In this document: positions 13,201 through 23,300 of the stretch, piece by piece
How the letters are laid out: each line of letters starts with the position of its first letter
How positions within the stretch are numbered: position 1 is the first letter of the stretch
NCBI RefSeq assembly: GCF_001625305.1
Contig: NW_017803987.1
Span: 1,613,734 to 1,677,733 of the forward strand
From: Branchiostoma belcheri
Taxonomy: Eukaryota > Chordata > Leptocardii > Amphioxiformes > Branchiostomatidae
DNA: 64,000 nt
Reading direction: 5' to 3'
Program-made: the position numbers and the translations under genes
The notes under the pieces: generated by a model
What the model was told of the DNA's origin: nothing
Seen by the model: the letters and a program-made list of their open reading frames with translations, nothing else
The model's database searches: none

Positions 13201-14601
13201 AAAAAATCCTGGTGAGAACCCTGGAATGTGTTGGAGTAAGAACTAAAAGAGCAGACTATATTCCAAGGTAAACACTATGCATTTGCTTTGCACATGTTAC
13301 CTTTCTAGATAGATTTTGGTTGTGCAGTTCAAACCCTGAAATAGTTTATACCTTCATCCCTGCAGCTGTCATCCCACACACATATTTCTGCTGCAGTTCT
13401 AAGGTGATATCCATGTCCTTGGACAGCTGTCTCCACTTGCCGCAGTTCGACCGCGTACACTGGACCCAGTACGGGATCTTCTGGTCCGCAATGAACGCCT
13501 TGATGCTGGCCTCGCTTTTCCCGTTGGACGTCCACTGTCGTTTCCAGTTGGTGTAGATGTCGTAACCATCTTTGTAACTGGAAATGGTGGTAAGAAAAAC
13601 TTTAAGGCATCTATGTGATCCTATTCAATAACTAACATTTCCTTATAATATAATATAATAGACTGATCCTAACTGTCTCACAGTTAGTGAGTTAGCTTTT
13701 CAACCAATGAGAAAATGGCAATTAATTATTAGTTCAACCAATGAGATGATGGCAATTAGCGGTTCTACCAATGACAGAGTGGCTGTTATGTTCCACCAAT
13801 GACAGTGGTTGTTGACATCCGATTGCAATAATCTAGCTCCAAATATTGTAAAATTATGTCACTACATAACACATATAGCCTTATAGGACTTAATATGTAT
13901 TTTTCATATCACATAATGGGTACCTTCGGTAAAAATATTCAAAGCACTCGTTGCAGAAGTGCTCCCCCGCGGATAAGTGGTACCACCTGGATGTGTAGCC
14001 ATTTCCTGCACACCTGCAAAGACACAAAACAACCAAACTCTTTTTAAATGTAGACAATTGATAATACAGTCAAACCTGTCCAAGGCGATCATCCAGGGGA
14101 TCAGTCGTAGCCCAGTGTGGTACCTGAATTTTAAGAATGCCCCCCACCCACCCCCCAAATCATGCCCACTTGGCTTGCACCACTGTATCCGACAGATGCT
14201 TTTCAATTTTAGGTATTAATGGCTATTACTAGTATCAGTTAACTACAGGCTGTTAGAAATATGGTCAAAGGCTTATGTATGTAACATTACTTAATTTGAG
14301 GAAAGTAGTAACTTACAGGTGGGGCAACCTAAAATTCTGAAGGTTCCCACTGGGCAACCTGGTTCAAAAAGTATTTTGTACACTTTTAGCTCTAATCTCA
14401 CCTGTCTGTAGCTGAAGCGAAACAGATGGGGTACGTCGCGGAGCATCCCGCCTTCTCGCACTTCCGGTATCGCTTCCCGTCCGGAGCGTCGCCGTCGTCC
14501 TGCGCCTTACGCTTGACCTGGCGTCCCGTGCGAGACGACGTGCCGACCTGCGGCGAGGAATCTCCCGCCGCATTCGACTTCCGACGCCCTCTACCCGACA
14601 T
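5622..14601 (-). CDS. KDM1B: lysine-specific histone demethylase 1B (LSD2), 18 coding exons
   Basis: A FAD-dependent amine oxidase that removes methyl groups from H3K4me1/2 in the nucleus. The coding exons on the minus strand are 14601-14402, 14013-13924, 13577-13352, 12491-12456, 12290-12137, 11768-11730, 11520-11336, 10831-10655, 10243-10034, 9606-9435, 9107-9049, 8781-8713, 8597-8466, 8053-7865, 7448-7323, 6999-6877, 6111-5962 and 5714-5622. All joins are GT..AG with matching phase and give 809 aa; human LSD2 is about the same length. Order of domains: C4H2C2 zinc finger (~48-97), CW zinc finger (~132-178), SWIRM (~249-369), then the amine-oxidase domain starting with [14 protein letters not shown]. 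The start ATG at 14601 opens MSGRGRRKS and is preceded by the head-to-head promoter region. The gene ends in [17 protein letters not shown]. No broken frame is seen. Confidence 0.95.
7060..7320. mobile_element. dispersed ~290-bp element (CTTCTTCC family), partial copy
   Basis: A core of gctcagtttcttcttcttcctcttcttctccaaac is followed by ggtaactggtgctgtagcag and a tail gtttaaagaagtataaacagagg. The same order of blocks recurs at 12687, 20310, 20602, 26425, 26735, 32878, 33965, 35395 and 46300. No coding capacity. The best-preserved ends carry gaaggtaaacattatgc / gcaaatgttacc, so it is probably a non-autonomous DNA element. Confidence 0.65.
8100..8445 (-). mobile_element. dispersed repeat ending in gttacctccatgaaaaatgg
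   Basis: The terminal block caatacctccatttttcatggaggtaac, preceded by a CA-rich tract, recurs in inverted orientation at 28795-28870. It includes the hairpin cctccatttttcatggagg. The body (gctgcagtaccaagggcagcc, ccaaaatcgaccttgacct) looks like a SINE-type sequence. It lies in a KDM1B intron and extends to the exon at 8466. Confidence 0.55.
9690..9915. repeat. minisatellite of tttctgac(c/a)a units
   Basis: About 20 copies of an 11-12 bp unit (tttctgaccag, tttctgacaaa, tttctgatgaa), arranged partly as 33-bp higher-order units. It lies inside KDM1B intron 9, between exons 9 and 10. Confidence 0.92.
10440..10645. repeat. CCAAT/ATTGG-type intronic repeat with partial KDM1B exon-8 copy
   Basis: Units of ctctcattggttaaactgctaattgtgattgacagcc occur twice. 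Between them, at ~10511-10563, lies a degraded copy of the 3' end of exon 8 and its donor (gatacctacagcatcaaagtc...). The same ATTGG unit family recurs at 13675-13830, 18255-18615 and 35975-36365. Confidence 0.75.
10655..11520 (-). CDS. KDM1B: KDM1B exons 7-8: SWIRM domain
   Basis: Exon 7 (11520-11336) encodes [16 protein letters not shown] and RPDVMEYDE, and exon 8 (10831-10655) encodes [12 protein letters not shown] and [11 protein letters not shown]. Together they form the SWIRM helical domain. The donor of exon 7 is embedded in a 118-bp tandem repeat. The 3' end of exon 8 has a decayed copy about 130 bp away in the following intron. The exon 8 donor is read as GCT|GTAGGT because this keeps phase with exon 9; using the neighbouring GTATCC would shift the frame. 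Confidence 0.92.
10885..11336. repeat. 118-bp tandem repeat, four copies, abutting the KDM1B exon 7 donor
   Basis: Copies are marked by accatttggtttaggggttgc at 10958, 11077, 11192 and 11312 (spacing 119, 115, 120) and by atggaatcttccacaa. The last copy runs into the exon 7 donor at 11336/11335, so each unit carries a gggttgctaacc block resembling the true donor region. Confidence 0.85.
12687..13312 (-). mobile_element. ~290-bp dispersed element interrupted by a nested MITE
   Basis: Host-element blocks (gctctgtttcttcttcc, tgtcaccatggtaactgg, aggagggatttagactcctg) run to ~12857. They resume at 13224 with gaatgtgttggagtaag and end near tttgcacatgttacc. The gap is filled by the MITE at 12858-13223. 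The order gives relative age: the host element is older. Confidence 0.7.
12858..13223. mobile_element. TIR MITE with 5-bp target duplication (copy 1)
   Basis: Imperfect termini CATAGTTCTCACTAGGC...CCTGGTGAGAACCCTG are flanked by gaatg on both sides (12853-12857 and 13224-13228). The interior repeats ccccctacgctgtgatt. A second copy in opposite orientation lies at 24377-24730, flanked by cattg. No ORF. CAG-like termini and a short target duplication fit a non-autonomous hAT-like element. Confidence 0.8.
13352..14601 (-). CDS. KDM1B: KDM1B exons 1-3: C4H2C2 and CW zinc-finger module
   Basis: Exon 1 (14601-14402) encodes a basic, low-complexity N-terminus and the first Cys ligands (KCEKAGC, residues 48 and 53). 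Exon 2 (14013-13924) supplies [20 protein letters not shown] and CNEC-type ligands. Exon 3 (13577-13352) encodes the CW domain with WVQC, NCGKW and YVCG; its fourth Cys falls in exon 4 (DLC). In LSD2 this module packs against SWIRM and is needed for activity, and it separates LSD2 from LSD1. All expected metal ligands that I can place are present. Confidence 0.93.
13675..13832. repeat. CCAAT-rich repeat cluster
   Basis: Four spaced units of ttcaaccaatga(g/c)a...tggcaatta or similar. This is the reverse orientation of the ATTGG unit seen at 10440 and 18255. It lies in the KDM1B intron between exons 2 and 3. Confidence 0.7.
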
Positions 14602-16405
14602 CGCACCTGCAGCCAATCAGCACGCAGAATACAGAATGTCAAATTTGATATTAGAATAACAAATGAGATATTGATAAGTTCAATAAGGGGAACTAGTAGT
14701 AGAGCTATTTCAACACAAAAAAGAAGAAAGAGGGCCTGCTCTAAGCTAAATTTTGATAAGCAGCTACGTATAATACGGTGAATTCAAGAGGCCACCCCCT
14801 TACGTTTTACGATAAATTTCGGGTAGCACATTACGTAGGTTCAAAATGGCGAATTACGCTATAATAACGTTACGCAAAATGCACACTCTACGTTGAATTA
14901 GACTCGGTCGGTCTAAGCTCTACGTAGAATCAAAACGGCCAATTGCGCTCTACGGAAAGGGCATGTGGGCCCCATGAAAATCTAGCTCCATACTATTAAG
15001 TCTACTTACAGTATATTTGGAAACAAATTTCAATAAAATGCTCTTATAAAATTATGCAACTTTTCTGCCTAGTTTTTGTGATGCAATCTGCGTTTGCGAT
15101 TTTATTAATATTGAACATTAGGAAATATCTTTTACCATAGTCATGCAATCATAAACTAAAACAATGTTGCATAAATGGCTGAGTTTATATTTCACATAAT
15201 TTCATGTTGGCCCCCTACACGTGACGTCATACATTTTCACATGCATGAAAAACTCCTGGCATGAAAAAAATTCAACAAAAGACTCTTTCTTTGTCTTTTA
15301 AACTACTCTTTAATCTTTTCCTGAGCTACCACTACACCAACAGCCAATATTTTCTGGGTCAAAGAGCTCCTAACAGTCAACCTTGTACTAGAAAATTGAC
15401 AGGTAAGTAGGAAAAGGTGTTTTTGAAGGTATTTTTTGGAGATAAATATTGGCTTTCTTTCATCTGCCGAAAGCATGGCCTCTACCACAAACATAAAACA
15501 CAGCAAGCATGACCACGTTCTCAACACTTTTCTCCAACAAAAACAACTTCAATACACTTGACTTCTACTCACCCTAGTCGAAGACAACTTATTCTTGCTC
15601 TTTGCAAAGTTTCAAAACCGCTAGTTTTGTAGTTTTGGCGAATTTGAAAGATTTTTGTGGAAAAGTCGGAGCCTGATTTACCCCATTCACTGTAAATGAG
15701 TAGCCTCGCTTTCGGTACGATATCCCATCATGCACTTCGTTTCCAAGATGGCGGCCAAGGTGAGTAAAAAAAAATCGACTTCTGCTAAAAACTTGTGAAT
15801 TTCTTAAATTTTTACTTCTTTTAACGCCTGAGGACTATAAAAAAACAATACGACAAAGTCAAAATAAACTTGAGATAATTTTTTAACTGAGATATGGGAC
15901 ACAAAAGGTTGGAAATGATCGTGGGAATGTCGGAAATTGAGCAGACGATGATGTCATAAGTACCTGGCCACGTTGGCTCAATGTTTGTAAACAAACCTTA
16001 TTTATAAATATTTATTTATCGCCTCTCGAGGCTCTTCAATGATGTATATGACCTATTTGTTTGGAAAACAACACAGCTTGATAAAGCAAATTTATAGTAG
16101 TTACAAAACTGTTTTGGGGATCCAGGGAAGAGTTGAGGGGAGGGGCGGTGCCGATCTACGTAGCATTAAAGCGATAGTATGTAAGATTTTTGCGCCAAAA
16201 CTGGAAATATAAACAATCAAAATGTTTCTTCTTTATAATAGGAGGGTCTCCCTAGTCTTGGACATCTCTGGAGTATTGACCCAAGATGATATTCACAGAT
16301 CCTTAAAGGTGCAAAAATAAGACAATGGTGGCAAGACTGTAGCACAATGGAGTGAGATTCCACTGATTTATTTCTTCATCAAGAAATACCACAACACCAG
16401 CAGCC
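14602..16405. promoter_or_regulatory. head-to-head KDM1B / VPS13B promoter region
   Basis: The two start codons face away from each other across 1.8 kb. At 15744-15759 the sequence ccaagATGGCGGCCAAG|gtgagt joins a YY1-type start-site motif to a good splice donor at 15760, most simply a non-coding first exon of VPS13B. Just upstream, tacgatatcccatcatgca loosely resembles a ZNF143-type promoter motif. The acceptor before the VPS13B ATG could be at 16380 or 16400. No TATA box is evident. KDM1B transcription should start above 14601; no exon is resolved there. Confidence 0.55.
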
Positions 16406-17342
16406 ATGTTGGAGTCCTATATCGCGCCCATGTTGATGAGTTACGTCAACAAGTACATCAAGAACCTCAAGCCATCGGACCTCCAGCTTTCGTTGTGGGG
16501 AGGCGACGTTGTTCTTAATAACCTTGACCTTCGTTTAGACGTGCTAGAGCAGGAGTTGAAGCTACCGATAACGTTTTTAAGCGGACACATCCACGAGCTT
16601 CGCGTACACGTCCCGTGGGCCAGACTTGGCTACGAACCCGTCGTCATCACCATAAACACGATAGAATGCGTGCTGAAGCTCCGCGATGCCAGCCCGGCAG
16701 AGACCGAGAGCGCCAGCTCGAAGACTAGTAACGCCAGCTCGAGGGCAAGCAGCGTGGACAGGTCAAAGGTCAAACGCCAACTAACAGGCAGCGACGCGGA
16801 CCTCCCGCCAGGCTACGTTCAAACGCTGATAAACAGAGTCGTAAACAATGTCTCTATCGTAGTCAACAACCTGATACTCAAGTACGTCGAAGACGACATT
16901 GTTCTATCGCTAAACATCAAGTCTGCGGAGTGCTACAGCGTGAACGAGTTTTGGGACAGTGCCTTCATCGACCTATCCGTCGAAGATCTCGTGCTTCGGA
17001 AACTGATCAAATTCTCGGACATGACGGTCTGCTTGGACAAGCGGACCGCCGCGGGCAAGATCGAGATGTACCAGGAGCCAATGATCTTCCGCTGTTCTTT
17101 TGAGACGCGGATTTTCATGATCTACGAGAGCCTGAACGCGAAGCTCCCCTATGCGACCAAGATTAACACGTTCTGTGAAGAAGTGAACATTTCCATCAGT
17201 GATATCCAGCTGCCCATGTACCTAAGACTCATACAGCTCTGTACAGCGCTGTACTATGGTGACATTGACCTTCCAGAGGGACAGCCACAACAAGACGAAC
17301 ATGAACCTGGATCTCAGCAGGAGTTAGCAGCAGGAAATACAG
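16406..17342 (+). CDS. VPS13B: VPS13B exon 1 (coding): chorein N-terminal domain
   Basis: The 937-bp exon encodes residues 1-312. It opens MLESYIAPMLMSYVNKYIKN and includes DLQLSLWGGDVVLNNLDLRL, the chorein motif that caps the lipid-conducting groove at the donor membrane. It continues through LPPGYVQTLINRVVNNV and ILKYVEDDIVLSLNI, closely matching human VPS13B. In vertebrates this region is split over several exons, so the exon is unusually long. The ATG is the only one compatible with the family N-terminus; a 5'UTR acceptor precedes it. Confidence 0.96.
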
Positions 17343-20300
17343 GTATTTATTTATACATGAAAATGATTTTTTCAAAGAGCTGGTTCCTAAGCCAGCATTT
17401 TGGTGACCAGGGCTCGAAATTCATTTTTGGGAATAGGTGCACCAATGCACCCAACCTAAAAAATTAGGTGCACAAAAAATTTTTGGGGTGCACCATATGA
17501 AACAATACCTAATAACAGATCTAACTGCTCCTCTTCTAAGCTTAAATCTGAAACGAGAGCTAACTTCAAAATCTTAAACAAGTACTACAACAAAGATTTT
17601 TTTATATTTTTTGGATGCTCAAATGCCAAGAATGTCCTGCATACTACTATATAATATGTACAAAAATACTTGGGAGAAAAATATTTGGGAGAAAAAAATT
17701 GGGTGCACAGCTCCAATTTTGGGTGCACTGACTAAGTCTAAGGTGCACATGTCCCCAGTATTTTGAGCCCTGTACGTATACATCATATGAATGAAATGTA
17801 GGTATAGCCTTTAGTTTCTTAGGTTGTACACTGTAATTTGCAAAGAACTTTGTCAACCTGGACACTATTTACAGGAGCAGTGGACGACAGTGACCAGCTG
17901 CAGGACTACAGTGACCAGCAGGGCTGGGGGTCCTGGATGTGGTCACTCGTACCAGAACTGGTGACGTTTGAAGAGGAAGAGTTAGAGGGGGAGGGGGGCG
18001 TCAGGGGCAGGAACACTGCCAAACCTGCAGAACCCATCCTGGCTTTCAGCGCGTATGTCAAGAAGGCAGTGGTCACATTTAAGGTAGGACATGGTTTAAC
18101 AATAGAAATGTCTTAATTTCAAATTTAATATGTCATACATTGTACCTAGGCTGCAATAACAGGTTTTCATGGGTGGGTATATATAGATAAAATACAACAC
18201 AGTGTTTTTCACATTGCCTTTGGTTCCAGCCTTTGGCCGTCATGAGTATAGAACTTTGAGGCATGCAGTACTCTCATTGGTTGAATTATTAAATGCCTTG
18301 CTATCATTGATTGAACTCCTAATTGCCTTGCTATCATTGGTTGAACTGCTAATTGAGATTGACAGCCAGAATCAGTCAATGAGTGTAGAACTTTGTGGTA
18401 CATTCAGCCACTCTCTCATTGGTTGAACCGCTAATTGCCTTGCTATCATTGGTTGAACTCCTAATTGTGATGGACAGTCAGGATCAGTCGATGAGTGTAA
18501 ATTTTTGGATCTCTCTCATTGGTCAAACTGCTACTTGTAATTGCCTTGCTATCATTGGTCAACTTGCTAATTGCCTTGCTGGCATTGGTTGAACTGCTAA
18601 TTGTGATGGACAGCCTTGGCTCATGTGTGTTCCATGCCTCCCACAGTTGACAGAGCTAACCCAGGAGAACATGTTCTACGGACCACAGAAGTTGATCTTT
18701 AAGCCATATCTAAGACTGGAACAGGATGGTTCAGCGCTGGAGATACTCATGAGAGGGGAGACCTTCTTTGACGCTCAGATCGGATTCACCAAGTTCCAAC
18801 TGACTTGTATGGACGAGGAGGAAACAACCACTAGAGAAATGGTGGGTGGGAAAATATAAGTACAGTGTATTATAATTCTTGCTACAAAGATTTGGTGCAA
18901 TGGCCAAGTGGGTAATATATATACTAGTAGAGTGCTCACCCTGCATTCCATAGGTCGTGAGTTCGAACCCCGGCCAAGTCATACCAAAGACTTTAAAAAT
19001 AGTACCTACATGTACTACATGCTTTCTCTGCTTAGCACTCAGCACTTGGGAAAGAGTATGGGGACTAGCCCCCTGCTGTAGTGACTGGGCCACAACAAAA
19101 TAGTGAGTCACAGTGAAATGGTAGAAAGTATGAAGACAGTTTTCTTGTGGCACAACCTACATGTAAAGGCAAATAAACTATTCTGCAAATTATAACTTAA
19201 GTAATGATTTTTAAAATCATTCTCTCCCCACAGGATCCATGTTTTCTTCAGTCAGGAGAGCCAGTGGAAAACAAGACCAGCAGCCATTTCTTCTCACTGT
19301 CTTTGTTTGATGAGAGAAGTCCTGAAAACAACAGGTCAGCACGTACATTTCTTATCATGTTTAAAGTTAAAACTTTTGGTCCAACACAAGAAGTTCTCTC
19401 ACCTAGAGCTTTCGACCAGTCACTCTGGTCTTCCTCAGTAGACTGACCCAGTGAGCCTCACTGGGTCAGTCTACTGAGGAAGACCAGAGTGACTGGTCGA
19501 AAGCTCTAGGTGAAAGAATTTTAGTGTTGGACCAAAAGTTTTAACTTTGAACATGTAACTACCAACACAGATGAGCTTTCATGATAACATTTCTTATCAT
19601 ATTTTCATGTCAAATCCTCATTGAAATGATATTATAATAGATTTAGGTGTCTCATTAATAGATTTCACTTTGTAGTATACTCTCCAAGCAAAGGTTTGGG
19701 CTTCAACTTATTTTTCTGTGCGTTTTGGTGGGGCTCTTTTTTTTTTGACTGGTATCTTTCTTTACACACTTTGGGTGGCAAACAATAACTGCCTGGCGAA
19801 TGGCCAACGAAAGATCTGCTTGGAGATTACTACTTGTATTCCTGCATGCATCTTTATAACTTATTACTACATAAATACATAAATGGATTGTCGTTTTTCC
19901 TTTTGATAAATAACGATCATTGTTCATTAATAATGATAGTCATGTGTCCTTTTTTCTGCAGGGTTCCCCCTGACTTTGTACTTGATGTAGAGATGCACCA
20001 AAGATTGTACAATGAGACGGCCATGTTACAGAGATATGGGGCCTTTTGGATGGACTATCTGTACACCATGGAGATAGAGGACAGGATTGGTCAGATATAA
20101 AATGTTTTATATTATAGCACATACTACTGTCAAACCTGTGTGGGGTCATGTGGTGTAGCGGTAGCGTGTTCGGCCTTGAACCAAGAGGTTCCGGGTTCGA
20201 ATCCTACCTTGTCACCGATCTTGTGCCCTTGGGAAAGGCACTTAACACAACTTTCCTCACTTCACTCAGGTGAAATTGAGTACCTAGCTTTGGATAGGGA

Positions 20301-23300
20301 CCTTTGCAGATCTAAAAACGTATTGCTTCTGCTCTGTCTCCTCTTCCTCTTCTTCTTCTTCTCCAAACAAATACTAGTAAGGTCAATGACCTGAACCAGC
20401 CCGTCTGTCACCATGGTAACTACATGTAGTGTTGGGCTACATCATGTTGCAATTTATAGCAGAAAGGATTTAGACTCCTGTCACCATATATAAGAATGTG
20501 CTTGACTGAGAATTAACAAAGTAGACTATTTGCAAAGTAAACATTTCACAGTTTGCTTAGTTTGCAAATGTTACCTTAAAGTTTCTAGTAATAGGTTTAC
20601 CGAAGGAAAACATTTGTTTTTGCTCTGTTTCTTCCTCTTCTTCTTCTCCAAACAGTGACCTCTGACCTGACCAATGACATGATTTGTTGACGTCTGTCAC
20701 CATGGTGACTGGTGTTGGGTTACATAATGTTGTAATTTCATGGTCTGCTCTGCTCCCGTGCTTACATTATATATATATAATATGTGAAATGTGTTTGAGT
20801 GAGAATTAACAAAGGGGACCATGTCCGAAGGTACATTTTGTAAGAAAGCATTTTCTTTTTCCCCATGCAGTCTCAGAGAGTGGTTCAGATGCTGGTTCCC
20901 ACAGTAGTCAGGACATGTCTACCGTCAGGGAGTCCTCATCCAAAAGGTTCCTGTTTGCCCCCGGCCAGGCTACCGTCACCAGCGAGGTCATACAGAAACT
21001 GCTCAAGTTCCAAGAGTGTGCCAACAACCACGAATATGAACCCTACAGCCAGCCCAAACCTGGTCGGTTATCACAATTAATGTCATACACCTAGGCCATG
21101 ATAACGTTTGACACAGGTGTTCCGGCCCATGTGATAACTTATTTTTATGTCATACCTGGACCGCCATTATGTTCGATACTGGTGTTCCGGCCCGTGTGAT
21201 AACTAGCGGTACAACCCGGGGGGTTTTAACGCGTACAGCCTGGGCTTCCAAATGTTCCATAGAACGATTTGAACGTGTTTCCCCCTAACTGCGTGCACCG
21301 CTTTCGAAAATTCGAAGCCCGTGTGATAACCATTAGTACCCATGTGATACGGCTTAGTTATCACATGCCCTGGAACACCTGTATGGAATTATATTATAAT
21401 TAGAGCAATTTAGTTTACTTTGATGTCTAACCTTCATCGATATACAAACAAATAAGACGTCAGAGACTCTAAATATTTAACAGAGGTATGATGTCTTCGA
21501 ACTCTTGTTGCAGTGGTTGTTGATGAGAGTCGACCGCGCCCGACTCAGGAGGAGGTTGCAGCCATGGAGGAGTTCATTCCCACACGGTCCATGCACGTGA
21601 CCTTCCTGTCAATCACTGCGTACGTGTGCGGGGCCGAGAGACTGGAGACGGCATCACCTGATGTACAGGAACCCAGGAAAGGGAGGAGAGTCTCCAGACA
21701 GGTTAGGGGTGGTACATTTTTGGCAACGTCTCAGGGGCGGAGGCTTTGGAATTATTACTCTGATTGAGTTGAAAATATTCTAAGAATTCTACTAATGCAT
21801 TCCCTATGGAATCAAATATTGTCAACAAGATAACTCAAGAACGGCTCGATGGATTGGTTTCATACTTAGTGGGTTGGTAAGGTGTGACTAAATCTAGACA
21901 TGATGAGATTTTGGGCCCCGTAGTGGCTTCCCTTGGTACTGCAACGGAACTTCTGGTCTTGATATCTCACGATCTGGACATGCTAGGGTCATGAATTTTG
22001 GATGGTAAGTAGCTCTTGTGCTTGAAAAGAAGTCACACGAGTAAAGGCCCCCCAGCAGCTTGTTATGGAACTGCAGGATGATTTCTTTAAAGAATATTCA
22101 AGAGAGGATAACTAAAAAACTGGTGGACCCAGTGCAAAAATATTTCAAAACAGAATTAGCAAGAAATTTAAGATAAATTCACAGAAGCAAAAATATTTCA
22201 CAGAGGTATGACATCTTGATGTCTTTTTTATGATGTCATTGTTTTCCAACAGGATTCCAAACAGAAGTTGTTGGAGCCCCCAAAACAACGGGACCAAGTG
22301 TTCCCCCTCCCCACTGTAGTGTTCCAGGCTGACAGGATAGACATACAGAACACTGTACCCATGTACAGGTACAACCTGGTACCAGCTGTCAGCTGTCTGC
22401 TACAACCCTCCGGCAACCTACTACATCACTGTTACTCACACATATATGTCAAGGTAAGAATGTCTGTTACAACCTACACTACATCACTGATAAATATGTC
22501 TGTTACAACCTACTACATCACTGTTACTCACACATATATGTCAAGGTAAGAATGTCTGTTACAACCTACACTACATCACTGATAAATATGTCTGTTACAA
22601 CCTACTACATCACTGTTACTCACACATACATGTCAAGGTAAGGATGTCTGTTACAACCTACTACAACACTTTACATGTGTCTGTTACAACCTACATGCAC
22701 TACAACACCATTACACATGTCTGTTACAACCTACTAACTGTACACTGTTACACATGTCTGTTACAACCTACTACAACACCATTACACATGTCTGTTACAA
22801 CAAGGAGGTTAAATACTTGGTTACAACCTACTACAACACTGTTAAACGTCTGTTACAACCTACATTGTACTACAACACTGTTACACATATAATATTATGT
22901 CAAGGTAAGGCTGCACCTACATGTACATGTACCCGGTATTTTTGAAATCAAAATTTTTGTGTTTTGCTAATCTAGATTTTTTTTTCTGCAGGTATTTGGG
23001 TTTCAGGTTGGGTTGACCACCATGGATCCTTCCAACCCATCACCTGCACCACTGACAGTACTGCCCCCTTGCAGCACTGCTGTGTACTACAAGACACTCT
23101 TGCTTCCCATGTATTGGTAAGAACCAGTTACCAATTTACAATATACATAGTACTTAATAAATGAGAGTTTATGTTTAAATACGTATTTAAGATATGTCTG
23201 TTTCTTCCTTCCGTCAAGAGAATTTTGATACATTTAAGTTGTTTGTATAATAGTGTCTGGTTGGTTCCATGACAAAACGTCAAAACAAAACGTACTTCGT

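Noticed and set aside
18930..18975. Possible tRNA gene (gagttcgaacccc)
   Set aside because: Only the B box is good; the sequence is a dispersed repeat shared with 36810.
20138..20210. Possible tRNA gene with A and B boxes
   Set aside because: The acceptor stem does not close and the same head is followed by the same non-tRNA tail at several loci, so it is a SINE.
22268..22945. Several Tyr/Cys-rich plus-strand frames (VTTYYNT repeats)
   Set aside because: Products of the tandem repeat that duplicates the exon 8 end; not separate genes.
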